The notes below the pieces were generated by a model. The model searched no databases. It was not told the DNA's origin and saw only the letters and a list, made by a program, of their open reading frames with translations. 64,000 bases of DNA from Oreocharis arfaki (Eukaryota; Chordata; Aves; Passeriformes; Paramythiidae), in contig VZRR01012907.1 of the NCBI GenBank assembly GCA_013398015.1, positions 17,681 through 81,680 of the forward strand, read 5' to 3'. Each line of letters starts with the position of its first letter. The stretch's first letter is position 1. This document shows positions 48,301 to 53,527 of the stretch, in pieces. The position numbers were made by a program, and so were the translations under genes.

Positions 48301-51300
48301 TCCCCCTCCCTGGCCCCAGCCCGCTGCTCACCCACCCGCTGCTCTGTGTGTGCTGTGTGCATGCTGCATGCTCGGACGAGACACCGGCATGCTCTGTAGA
48401 GGGCTGGCTGCCCCTCTGTGCTTCCAGCAGGATCTACGGGGCAGAGGGAGGTGTGGGGCAGGACCCTGGCTCTGCAGTGGCTGGAGCAAGGGGCATCCCT
48501 GTAAATGCCTGTTGCTGAAATGGCTGTTGTGGGGTGAATGTGGGGATGGATTGGCCCATCCCGATGGACCGGGGTGCTGGTGCCATGCCTGAACAGCCTG
48601 GTCCAGGTGCTGGTGGGGAGCAGGGCTGGGAGACATCCTGACCAGGACATGGGTCCCACTCTCTGGGGCTCTGGTGCCATCTGGGCTGGGGTGAGTGTTG
48701 CCCAAAGGGCTGTGCACCCCATCCGTTCGCTGCGCAACGGAGCGGGCTCAGGCTGGAGCCTTCCCCAGCATGGTGGTGGTGCCGCCGCTCTGATGGATGT
48801 GGTTGTACTGGTCCCAGCTCAGACTGTGGGTCCTGGGCAGACAGGGCAGGACCTGGCCAGGTCTCTGCCTGGGAGGCTGCACTTCAGACTGTCTCTAACA
48901 AGGACATTTCCCTCTCCTATAGCTACGCAGCTCCTTCAATAAAGCCTTCAGCATCAAGAAGGGCCCCAAATCAGCCTCATCCTACTCGGACATTGAGGAG
49001 ATCGCCACGCCAGACTCGTCGGCCCCCTCCTCCCCCAAGCTACAGCATGGCTCCACAGAGACTGCCTCGCCCTCCATCAAATCCTCCACATCCTCCTCCG
49101 TGGGCATCGACACGGCTGAGTACGTGGGGCCGGGGAGGGCCGGTGGCGGGGGCTGCAGGCTCCTGCCGGTGACACGTGCAAGACCTGGTCTCTCCCTTGG
49201 CCCAGGCTCTTCCAAGCCCACAGCGAGGGCGAGCCTGAGAAGAAGGAGGTGTCAGAGCTGCGGTCAGAGTTGTGGGAGAAGGAGATGAAGCTGACAGACA
49301 TCCGCCTGGAGGCCCTCAACTCAGCCCACCAGCTGGAGCAGCTGCGGGAGACCATGCACAACATGCAGGTGAGGACCCCTGTCAGCAGCCTGGCTGCTCT
49401 CAGTACCAGGGTGGCCACAGCCCCTGCATCCTCACCACTGTGCTGCACCCCAGGGTGCTGCTGGCGTACAGCTCCTTACCCTGTTCCCTACCTCATTCTG
49501 CCCCAGCTGGAGGTGGATCTCCTGAAGGCCGAGAACGACCGTCTCAAGGTGGCCCCAGGGCCCTCGGCAGTGCCAGGTTCCGTTCCCAGCCATATCACGA
49601 GCACATCAGCCTCCTCTTCACCACGGCGCTCCTTGGGTCTCACCCTTGGCCACGCCTTCAGCCCCAGCCTGGGAGATGCAGGTAGGAGTGATATATCTGC
49701 TGGCAGATGGGGAACGGCTGGGATAGGCAGGATTATGTGGTGGGAAAGTGCTGCTGCTGACCTGGAGTGAGCAGGGGATCTGTCGTGCTGCCGGTGCCAC
49801 TGTCGGCCACAGCAGGATTTGCCTCCAGCTGGGCACAGAGGCCCGGTGGCTCGGCTCTCCTTGCCAGCACAGCCTCACTGCTCCATCCCCAGACGTGTCC
49901 CCCATGGATGCTGTCAGCGCTGGCACCCAGAAGGATGAGCTGACGCTGCGGATTGTGGTGCGCATGCCGCCCCAGCACATCATCAAGGGGGTAAGTGTGG
50001 GCTGTCTGGGGACCCTGACCTGTCACTGTGTCATGGCCCTGGCCAAGGAGCAAAAGATGCCTCCTGGGACTGGATGTGGTGCTTCAACACTGCACACCTC
50101 TGTCTTGGCTCATAGGACCTCAAGCAGCAGGAGTTTTTCTTGGGCTGGACAAAGGTGAGCGGGAAGGTGGACTGGAAGATGCTGGATGAGGCTGTCTGCC
50201 AGGTCTTCAAGGTAGGAGCATGAAGAACACTCTTTAGAGAGCCATCCTTTGACACTGCTCCACCCTGGCTGCTATTCCCTGGCCCAGGTCCTCCCCAGCT
50301 CTCTGGGAGCTGCTCTCTTCCAGCCCTCAGGGGCGCTGACAGCCCTGTCCTTCTCCATGTAGGATTATATCACCAAGATGGATCCTGCCTCCACGCTGGG
50401 GCTCAGCACCGAGTCCGTCTATGGCTACAGCATCAGCCACATCAAGCGGGTGCTGGACACGGAGCCGCCGGAGCTGCCGCTGTGCCGCCGGGGCCTGACC
50501 AGTGTTGTCGTGACGCTCAAAGGTCAGTGTGGCAGAGGGGCTCCATGGCTGTGCCATGTCCCTGCTGTCTCAGGGTATTGCGGGCTGTGAGTGGGACCCT
50601 CAGCCCTCCCCTGCCCGCAGGCTTGAAAGAGAAGTGCGTGGACAGCCTGGTGTTCGAAACACTCATCCCCAAGCCCATGATGCAGCACTACATCAGCCTC
50701 CTGCTGAAGCACCGCCGCCTCATTCTCTCGGGGCCCAGTGGCACTGGCAAGACCTACCTGACCAACCGCCTTGCCGAGTACCTGGTGGAGCGCTCGGGTC
50801 GGGACGTCACCGAGGGCATCGTCAGCACCTTCAACATGCACCAGCAGTCCTGTAAGGTGAGGGCACGCAGCAGTGTCCCTTTGGGCACTGGTGCCATGGT
50901 CCCCGTGGCTGTCATGCCATGGCCCCACACGTGACACCCGGCTTGTTTGTTCCAGGATCTACAGCTCTACCTGTCCAACCTGGCCAACCAGATCGACCGG
51001 GAGACGGGCACGGCGGACGTGCCGCTGGTGATCCTCCTGGACGACCTCAGCGAGGCGGGCTCCATCAGCGAACTCGTCAATGGCGCGCTCACCTGCAAGT
51101 ACCACAAATGGTGAGAGCCCCTCTGCACCCCTCCAGTGCAGCCCCATGGCGCACACATGCTCCCTGCTGCTCCCACCCAGGTCGCTGGGCTGTGGAGATG
51201 AGGCTGCACATGTCTGCTCTGCTCAGATCAGCTCTGACTTGGGCAGGGGTGACTCAGAGGCTTTTTCTCATGAATCTTGTCTCTCTGTCACTCACTCAGC

Positions 51301-53527
51301 CCGTACATCATTGGGACTACCAACCAGCCCGTGAAGATGACCCCAAACCACGGCCTCCATCTCAGCTTCAGGTAGGAATTGTACATCCCTGGGGGTCATC
51401 CTTGTGGGATTGTGGGGGACAGAAGCCATCACTTGCACCTGGGTGTTTCTGTTGTCACATCCTATGACTGGGGACCCTGACTAGGACTGAGCCCCAGGCC
51501 TGTCCCTGCCATCCCAGAAGGACCTGATATTCCCCAGCCTCAGGGAAATGGAGGGTGGGGATGCAAGGAGGACCCCAAGAGTGTTGGGGAGCAGGGCAGC
51601 TTGTGTGGAGACCCAGCCCTGATCATCGGAGTCTTTCCCCCAGGATGCTGACCTTCTCCAACAATGTGGAGCCAGCCAATGGCTTCCTGGTGCGCTACCT
51701 GCGGCGGAAGCTGCTGGAGTCGGACACGGACGTCAACGCCAACAAGGAGGAGCTGCTGCGGGTGCTGGACTGGGTGCCCAAGCTCTGGTACCATTTGCAC
51801 ACCTTTCTGGAAAAACACAGCACATCCGACTTCCTCATCGGTACGGCCTTGCCTCACCTTCCTCCTCTGCCCCTGGCTGCCCTGGGACTGGCACCAAACC
51901 CTCTCCAAGGAGCTCGGGGGGCTGACGTGTTCCCTGTGTCTCCCCGTCCCACAAACCACAGCTGGTGGGTGATGCACACAGGTGCTGCTCTTCCCTGGGT
52001 GGTCTTTGTTCTTTTAGGAGCTGTCACTAGGGTGTCAGCCAAGGCTGCCAGTCCTTCCAGCAGCCTTCCGTGGGCATGGAGTAGCTGTGTTTTCCCAGGT
52101 GGATCCGCCATGCCTCACCAGGCTTCTGGAGGATAGGTTGAATTTGGCAGCCCCCTTTCTTGAGTGGGAGATGCTGTTTGCCCACTGTGCAGGCAGATGG
52201 TGCCTAGACACTGTTCCCAAGGGCACCCTGCCAGCTAGGTGTGCCCACCTCAGTGCTGTGAGCCATGGGCCCAGCGACTGCAAGAGGGGGACCCAGCTGC
52301 CATTTCCACCGTCTGCCTTTCCCCCACAGGTCCCTGCTTCTTTCTGTCTTGCCCCATTGGAATTGAGGATTTTCGGACGTGGTTCATCGACCTGTGGAAC
52401 AACTCCATCATCCCTTACCTGCAGGAGGGGGCAAAAGATGGGCTCAAGGTAGCGCATGCTGCTGGCACTTGGGAACACAAACCAGCGCGGGGACACACTG
52501 CTACAGCTGTCATGGGTCAGGGGGAGAGGGGAGGCCCTGGGAGTGTGGGTGCAGGTGACATCTCTGTCAATCCCTGCCCTGTGGCTGTTGTGGGACACAG
52601 CACTGTCCTGGGGGGCTCAGGGTGCCATGTCTCTGGTTCTGGCACGTACTGAGGAGGTGGCTGCCACTTGCTCCCTGCCACAGGTCCATGGGCAGAAGGC
52701 AGCCTGGGAGGACCCCGTGGAGTGGGTACGGGACACCCTGCCCTGGCCGTCAGCGCAGCAGGACCAGTCCAAGCTGTACCACCTGCCCCCACCCACCATC
52801 GGGCCCCACAGCGCCGTGTCCCCCCCTGAGGAGCGCAGCGTGAAGGACACGACACCCAGCTCCCTGGACTCGGACCCGCTGGTAGGCTGGGCAGCCGGAG
52901 GGGCTGGGAGGAGCTGGGGCAGAGCAGGGCCGAGCTTTGCTTTCCCAGTTAATTCTCAGTGTAAAAAGCCTGATTTGGGGATGCAGAAACACTTTGCGCT
53001 CCCAGGAGGAGCAGCGCGTGCAGGGCGGTGGCACTGGCAAGTGGGCTGCACACCAGGACACACTGTGACGTGCCAGTGAAGGGAACAACATGGCACTTGG
53101 CATGTGGACACGAGGCATCACGTCCACATGCAGAGCCACTGACAGGCACGCCTGTGCTCATACGTGTCCTGGTGTGTCCCCTGGAGAGGCTGCCGCAGGT
53201 GATGCCAGCTGATGCTGCTTTGGCACACTGAATCTTGAGCGTTCTAGCTGTGCCCGAGGCCAGATCCTGGTGTGAGGGAAGGATTTTGCAGCATCTCTGG
53301 GATTTGCTCTACCCTCTAAAGAACTTCCCAGCAAGGCTGGTTTGGGAGGGCAAGGAGGGCCAAGTGGCCTCCCCAGTCACCTGCGGGCCTCCTGTCCCCC
53401 TCGGGCTCCTGCCACGCTCCTGTCCCCACAGATGGCCATGCTGCTCAAGCTCCAGGAAGCCGCCAACTACATTGAGTCTCCAGACCGTGAGACCATGGTG
53501 GACCCCGACCTGCAGTCGACTCTGTGA
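1..53527 (+). CDS. NAV1: Neuron navigator 1, 30 coding exons, 5' end cut by window edge
   Basis: Join of the 30 exons listed below gives one uninterrupted frame of 1,732 residues plus TGA, against about 1,877 for human NAV1 (from memory). Each junction has GT/AG and matching codon phase. NAV1 is a microtubule plus-end tracking protein of developing neurons, related to C. elegans unc-53. Family knowledge links it to EB proteins and TRIO in neurite outgrowth. Seen here, numbered from the codon at base 2: SxIP motifs at residues 39-42 and 494-497; long Ser/Pro/Lys-rich regions; coiled coil at about 945-1035 and 1152-1213; AAA-type ATPase with Walker A GPSGTGKT (1413-1420), Walker B ILLDD (1480-1484) and a TTN sensor-like motif (1512-1514). 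No calponin-homology domain is visible, as expected for NAV1 versus NAV2/NAV3, although the extreme N-terminus is missing. NAV2 and NAV3 are excluded by the close residue-level match to NAV1. Confidence 0.97.
521..925 (-). mobile_element. CR1 LINE 3' fragment
   Basis: Read on the + strand it begins TCACAGAATGGTTTGGG and continues with the GACACCTTCCACTATCCCAG and GATGGGGCAGCCACAGC blocks, which are typical of an inverted avian CR1 3' end. It runs to the CCAGAGCAGAGGGGCTCTAG block. It is 5'-truncated, has no intact reading frame and is an inactive copy in NAV1 intron 1. Confidence 0.92.
3760..3990. promoter_or_regulatory. Candidate intronic conserved element
   Basis: This AT-richer island in GC-rich intron 1 contains CAAATTATACATTTCGCATC and GCTAATTACG homeodomain-like cores and CANNTG boxes. 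It carries no repeat signature. The regulatory role is inferred from composition and motif density only. Confidence 0.3.
6340..6530. repeat. Degenerate tandem repeat
   Basis: The phrase GGTGTTYCTGGTACCRGTGG, followed by CAGTG and a TGTCCTGGG block, recurs at about 6380 and 6454. A third, diverged copy (CTAGTACTGGTGGCAATGG) begins near 6509. The spacings of 74 and 49 bp show the copies are not of uniform length. TG-rich linkers separate them. Confidence 0.6.
8149..8425 (-). mobile_element. CR1 LINE 3' fragment with internal duplication
   Basis: An inverted CR1 3' end begins ATAGAACCATAGAATGG and contains GATGGGGCAGCCACAGC. The sequence CTAGACCAGGTTG occurs twice in succession near 8229-8261, a small tandem duplication inside the element. 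It is truncated and not coding. Confidence 0.9.
12421..12620 (+). mobile_element. CR1 LINE 3' fragment, sense orientation
   Basis: This copy is oriented with NAV1. It carries TTGCCCAGAGAAGCTGTG, then TTGGAGCAACCTGGGATAG and GAGGTCCCTTCCAACCC, and ends with the TTCTGTGATGATTCTGTG terminal repeat typical of CR1. It is heavily 5'-truncated. Confidence 0.92.
16815..17110. promoter_or_regulatory. Candidate conserved intronic enhancer
   Basis: This is a non-repetitive block with clustered TF-like cores: CATAATGAG, TCAATTAATCATCAG, AAAATTAGCATTG, an E-box CAGATGG, the MEF2-like AAAAATAG, and ACAATAG. Surrounding intron sequence is GC-rich and lacks such cores. Function is inferred only from motif clustering. 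Confidence 0.35.
19346..19361 (+). repeat. A16 homopolymer
   Basis: A run of sixteen A residues is flanked by GGC and GCC. There is no retrocopy or SINE body upstream, so it is a simple slippage tract. Confidence 0.9.
20661..20875. repeat. GATGGTGGTG minisatellite with 71-bp higher-order unit
   Basis: The array is built from GATGGTGG/GATGGGG words. The segment 20686-20756 is repeated without visible mismatch at 20757-20827, followed by shorter GATGRGGATGGTGGGGT units. The duplication looks recent. His-rich translation on the minus strand is not a gene. Confidence 0.92.
23550..23612. repeat. Interleaved short inverted repeats
   Basis: CTCAGTT (23553-23559) pairs with AACTGAG (23566-23572), and AGCTCTC (23591-23597) pairs with GAGAGCT (23606-23612). 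CTCAGTT recurs at 23595-23601, so two alternative pairings exist. This is intronic and no function is known. Confidence 0.6.
25794..25883. repeat. 45-bp tandem duplication
   Basis: Two adjacent copies of a 45-bp unit begin GCTGGGGTGTGTG at 25794 and 25839 and end TGTCCCTGCA. They differ at only a few bases. Intronic. Confidence 0.85.
26842..26935. repeat. (TCCA)n microsatellite next to an exon acceptor
   Basis: TCCA tetranucleotides run for 94 bp with three breaks (AATCC, ACTCC, AATCC). The array ends 30 bp before the exon 2 acceptor at 26965, so it covers the usual branch-point region. The length is likely polymorphic. Confidence 0.95.
26966..27068 (+). CDS. NAV1: NAV1 coding exon 2
   Basis: CACAG|AC CCC GAG at the start completes the Asp codon begun in exon 1, and CAC AG|GTGAGG ends it. 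It encodes DPESQRKRTVQNVLDLRQNL, then EETMSSLRGSQVSH, a near-perfect match to mammalian NAV1. Confidence 0.97.
27069..30773 (+). other. NAV1: NAV1 intron 2
   Basis: 3.7 kb with donor GTGAGG and acceptor CTCACAG. It holds the long CR1 at 28946-29495. AT-richer non-repetitive stretches lie near 28280-28530 and 29600-29850, the latter directly beside the CR1. No further coding exon is recognised. Confidence 0.85.
28946..29495 (-). mobile_element. CR1 LINE fragment with ORF2 C-terminal remnant
   Basis: The longest CR1 copy here, inverted. Its start differs from the other copies (CATAAAGTCCAACCATTCCC), suggesting a different CR1 subfamily. The minus-strand translation retains recognisable CR1 reverse-transcriptase ORF2 C-terminal phrases such as FWAPHDKKDIEGLEHVQRRA and FRLDIRENFFPERVVRYW. 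5'-truncated and inactive. Confidence 0.9.
30774..31139 (+). CDS. NAV1: NAV1 coding exon 3
   Basis: Acceptor CTCACAG|C and donor ACG GG|GTACGT. It encodes SLEMTCYDSDEANPRSVSSL and continues through YMHGERAHYSHTMPMRSPSK to DLMGKTLTEDDDITTG. Serine-rich and highly conserved. It ends in phase 2, which fixes what any alternative upstream exon must match. Confidence 0.97.
32857..32901. repeat. (CATGC)n microsatellite
   Basis: About nine CATGC pentamers with one T substitution (CTATGC). Simple intronic tandem repeat. Confidence 0.93.
33330..33390. repeat. 17-bp tandem repeat
   Basis: TCAYCCAGCACAGCCCC recurs about 3.3 times at 17-bp spacing. Intronic. Confidence 0.85.
38667..38832. other. Assembly gap (N run)
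   Basis: 166 undetermined bases directly upstream of a very GC-rich segment. Gaps at GC-rich promoters are common in short-read bird assemblies. Part of the CpG island is probably missing. Confidence 0.99.
38833..39320 (+). promoter_or_regulatory. NAV1: Internal CpG-island promoter of NAV1 (putative)
   Basis: CpG-dense sequence includes overlapping GC boxes at 39057-39072 (GGGCGGGGCGGGGCGG) and extends to a phase-compatible first exon ending at 39319. I see no ATG on the + strand from the end of the gap to 39285. No TATA box is seen, as usual for CpG promoters. The island probably extends into the gap. Confidence 0.6.
39285..39319 (+). CDS. NAV1: Putative alternative NAV1 first coding exon (1b)
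   Basis: The ATG has G at -3 and G at +4. The exon runs 35 nt to GG|GTAAGA at 39319/39320. It ends in phase 2, exactly what exon 4 (starting C TGG GAT) requires, so the product would begin MGPSAGAGNGSG and continue into WDESSSISSG. A short NAV1 isoform with a distinct N-terminus is known in mammals as far as I recall. This isoform would lack the exon 1 SxIP motif. No transcript evidence is available here. Confidence 0.5.
40443..40645 (-). mobile_element. CR1 LINE 3' fragment
   Basis: Inverted copy beginning TCACAGAATCATGGCGTGG, with GGTTGCTCCAAGCC and AATGGGGCAGCCACAGC blocks, ending near the GGCTGTTCCAGTG block. Truncated and non-coding. Confidence 0.92.
41388..41526 (+). CDS. NAV1: NAV1 coding exon 4
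   Basis: CTCACAG|C TGG GAT, ending GCG|GTAGGT. Encodes WDESSSISSGLSDASDNLSS, then EEFNASSSLNSLPSTPTASR. It is the first exon shared by the long isoform and the putative 1b isoform. Confidence 0.97.
41737..42034 (+). CDS. NAV1: NAV1 coding exon 5
   Basis: CCCCAG|CTG CGC to GCA G|GTAAAA. Encodes LRTDSEKRSLAESGLSW, a Lys/Glu-rich centre, then SLKKGKTPPVAVTSPITHTA. Basic Ser/Pro-rich region typical of the microtubule-associated part of navigators. Confidence 0.97.
42399..43092 (+). CDS. NAV1: NAV1 coding exon 6 (largest internal exon)
   Basis: CACCAG|GC AAG CCA to CTC AG|GTATGG, 694 nt. It contains KSSGIPVKP, whose SGIP (42638-42649) fits the EB-binding SxIP motif in a basic context. It also contains SIDPSLLSTKQGGISVSRLK and PVNQTDREKEKAKAKAVALD. 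Strongly conserved with mammals. Its frame continues open through introns 6 and 7. Confidence 0.97.
43195..43653 (+). CDS. NAV1: NAV1 coding exon 7
   Basis: CCTCCAG|A GCG GCT to GAC AG|GTATGG. Encodes YVKPPSLANLDKVNSNSLDL, then NINSASFSQGLELMGGFSVP and YPKLSGLHRSMESLQMPMSL. An eight-residue glutamate run (43580-43603) follows a Thr/Pro/Ala-rich linker and looks longer than in mammals. Confidence 0.97.
43858..43899 (+). CDS. NAV1: NAV1 coding exon 8 (42 nt)
   Basis: TTCCAG|T GCC AAC to TTG AG|GTAAAA. Encodes ANRDRNTLPKKGL with split Ser and Arg codons. Both ends are phase 2, so skipping would preserve the frame. Confidence 0.95.
44064..44212 (+). CDS. NAV1: NAV1 coding exon 9
   Basis: CCCCAG|G TAC CAG to AGC ATT G|GTCAGT. 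Encodes YQLHSQEEAKERRHSHAVSG, LPESDEQQELPSPPALPMAL, then VGKGPLTSI. Matches the mammalian region with modest substitutions. Confidence 0.96.
44819..44989 (+). CDS. NAV1: NAV1 coding exon 10
   Basis: TTGCAG|TG AGC CCC to GAC GAT G|GTGAGA. Encodes SPTATATPRITRSNSIPTHD, then STFELYSTSQMGSTLSL and PKGMIRSGSFRDPVDD. RSNSIP resembles SxIP but has Asn at the first position, so it is not a match. Confidence 0.97.
45508..45560 (+). CDS. NAV1: NAV1 coding exon 11
   Basis: TTGCAG|TT CAC GGA to TCC TCC|GTAAGA. Encodes HGSVLSLASSASSTYSS. Ends in phase 0, directly before a microexon. Confidence 0.96.
45730..45753 (+). CDS. NAV1: NAV1 coding exon 12, 24-nt microexon
   Basis: TGCCAG|GCT GAG to TCT GAG|GTGAGC. 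Encodes AEEKMQSE, matching mammalian AEERMQSE. Both ends are phase 0, so inclusion or skipping keeps the frame. A CT-rich tract (CTGTCTGTCTGTCCCTCTCT) precedes it, as is common for PTB/SRRM4-controlled microexons. Confidence 0.95.
45843..45920 (+). CDS. NAV1: NAV1 coding exon 13, coiled coil
   Basis: CCACAG|CAA ATC CGC to GCT AAC|GTGAGT. Encodes QIRKLRRELESSQEKVATLT and SQLSAN, with heptad-like spacing: the first coiled-coil block. Intron 12 is only 89 bp. Confidence 0.97.
46114..46197 (+). CDS. NAV1: NAV1 coding exon 14, coiled coil
   Basis: TCCCAG|GCC AAC CTG to GAG AAG|GTGGGT. Encodes ANLVAAFEQSLVSMTSRLRH and LAETAEEK, continuing the coiled coil. Phase 0 at both ends. Confidence 0.97.
46325..46436 (+). 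CDS. NAV1: NAV1 coding exon 15, coiled coil
   Basis: CCCCAG|GAC ACA GAG to CCC AAA G|GTAAGG. Encodes DTELLDLRETIDFLKKKNSE and AQAVIQGALNGTDVTPK. End of the first coiled-coil block. Confidence 0.97.
47026..47147 (+). CDS. NAV1: NAV1 coding exon 16
   Basis: CCCCAG|AG CTG CGC to AGC TGG|GTGGGT. Encodes ELRIKRQNSSDSISSLNSIT and SHSSIGSSKDADA, then six lysines and SW. The lysine run is an AAG repeat. Highly conserved. Confidence 0.97.
47564..47572 (+). CDS. NAV1: NAV1 coding exon 17, 9-nt microexon (VYE)
   Basis: A T-rich tract and CCAG lead into GTG TAC GAG, followed by GTAAGT. It encodes Val-Tyr-Glu. Mammalian NAV1 reads SWVYELRSSFNKAF across this point, supporting the exon. Both ends are phase 0, so skipping joins SW to LRSSF in frame. 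Confidence 0.93.
48923..49119 (+). CDS. NAV1: NAV1 coding exon 18
   Basis: CCTATAG|CTA CGC AGC to GCT GA|GTACGT. Encodes LRSSFNKAFSIKKGPKSASS, YSDIEEIATPDSSAPSSPKL and a Ser/Thr-rich tail. A downstream GTGGGG was rejected as donor because it would break the frame into exon 19. Confidence 0.95.
49206..49368 (+). CDS. NAV1: NAV1 coding exon 19, coiled coil
   Basis: GCCCAG|G CTC TTC to ATG CAG|GTGAGG. Encodes LFQAHSEGEPEKKEVSELRS, ELWEKEMKLTDIRLEALNSA and HQLEQLRETMHNMQ. Second coiled-coil block. The stretch joining exon 18 looks about ten residues shorter than the human protein I recall. Confidence 0.96.
49507..49681 (+). CDS. NAV1: NAV1 coding exon 20
   Basis: CCCCAG|CTG GAG GTG to GAT GCA G|GTAGGA. 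Encodes LEVDLLKAENDRLKVAPGPS (end of the coiled coil), then a Ser-rich linker and SSPRRSLGLTLGHAFSPSL. Confidence 0.96.
49893..49990 (+). CDS. NAV1: NAV1 coding exon 21
   Basis: CCCCAG|AC GTG TCC to AAG GGG|GTAAGT. Encodes VSPMDAVSAGTQKDELTLRI and VVRMPPQHIIKG, leading into the region N-terminal to the ATPase domain. Confidence 0.96.
50116..50211 (+). CDS. NAV1: NAV1 coding exon 22, with internal donor-like site
   Basis: CATAG|GAC CTC AAG to TTC AAG|GTAGGA. Encodes DLKQQEFFLGWTKVSGKVDW and KMLDEAVCQVFK. AAG|GTGAGC at 50154/50155 is an excellent donor inside the exon. Its use would remove 57 nt in frame, but VSGKVDWKML is conserved in mammals, so the long form is coding. Confidence 0.95.
50363..50522 (+). 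CDS. NAV1: NAV1 coding exon 23
   Basis: TGTAG|GAT TAT ATC to CTC AAA G|GTCAGT. Encodes DYITKMDPASTLGLSTESVY, GYSISHIKRVLDTEPPELPL and CRRGLTSVVVTLK. Confidence 0.96.
50621..50856 (+). CDS. NAV1: NAV1 coding exon 24, ATPase Walker A
   Basis: CCGCAG|GC TTG AAA to TGT AAG|GTGAGG. Encodes KEKCVDSLVFETLIPKPMMQ, then SLLLKHRRLILSGPSGTGKT. Walker A GPSGTGKT lies at 50731-50754. It continues YLTNRLAEYLVERSGRDVTE. Start of the AAA-type ATPase domain. Confidence 0.98.
50956..51110 (+). CDS. NAV1: NAV1 coding exon 25, ATPase Walker B
   Basis: TTCCAG|GAT CTA CAG to CAC AAA TG|GTGAGA. Encodes DLQLYLSNLANQIDRETGTA, then DVPLVILLDDLSEAGSISEL. Walker B ILLDD is at 51031-51045, with Asp where classical AAA proteins have Glu. 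Confidence 0.98.
51300..51371 (+). CDS. NAV1: NAV1 coding exon 26, ATPase sensor region
   Basis: CACTCAG|C CCG TAC to AGC TTC AG|GTAGGA. Encodes PYIIGTTNQPVKMTPNHGLH and LSF. TTN at 51316-51324 resembles the AAA sensor 1 segment. Confidence 0.97.
51644..51840 (+). CDS. NAV1: NAV1 coding exon 27
   Basis: CCCCCAG|G ATG CTG to CTC ATC G|GTACGG. Encodes MLTFSNNVEPANGFLVRYLR, RKLLESDTDVNANKEELLRV and LDWVPKLWYHLHTFLEKHST. Confidence 0.98.
52330..52448 (+). CDS. NAV1: NAV1 coding exon 28
   Basis: CCCACAG|GT CCC TGC to CTC AAG|GTAGCG. Encodes PCFFLSCPIGIEDFRTWFID, then LWNNSIIPYLQEGAKDGLK. Confidence 0.97.
52684..52881 (+). CDS. NAV1: NAV1 coding exon 29
   Basis: GCCACAG|GTC CAT GGG to GAC CCG CTG|GTAGGC. 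Encodes VHGQKAAWEDPVEWVRDTLP, WPSAQQDQSKLYHLPPPTIG and a Ser/Pro-rich linker. Confidence 0.97.
53432..53527 (+). CDS. NAV1: NAV1 coding exon 30 and stop
   Basis: CCCCACAG|ATG GCC ATG to TGA at 53525-53527. Encodes MAMLLKLQEAANYIESPDRE and TMVDPDLQSTL, the expected C-terminus. The stop matches the mammalian end. Confidence 0.98.
   Translation: MAMLLKLQEAANYIESPDRETMVDPDLQSTL

Larger units (their letters stand above)
41527..53431 (+). other. NAV1: NAV1 introns 4 to 29 (short introns)
   Basis: All have GT/AG ends. Most are 80-600 bp; the longest is intron 17 (47573-48922). Others above 300 bp are 42035-42398, 44213-44818, 44990-45507, 46437-47025, 47148-47563, 51841-52329 and 52882-53431. I see no mobile elements or RNA genes in these. 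Introns 6 (43093-43194), 7 (43654-43857) and 19 (49369-49506) are multiples of three and free of in-frame stops. Confidence 0.85.

Noticed and set aside
49119..49124. Alternative exon 18 donor at GTGGGG (49124)
   Set aside because: It would change the phase and break the frame into exon 19; GTACGT at 49120 joins correctly.
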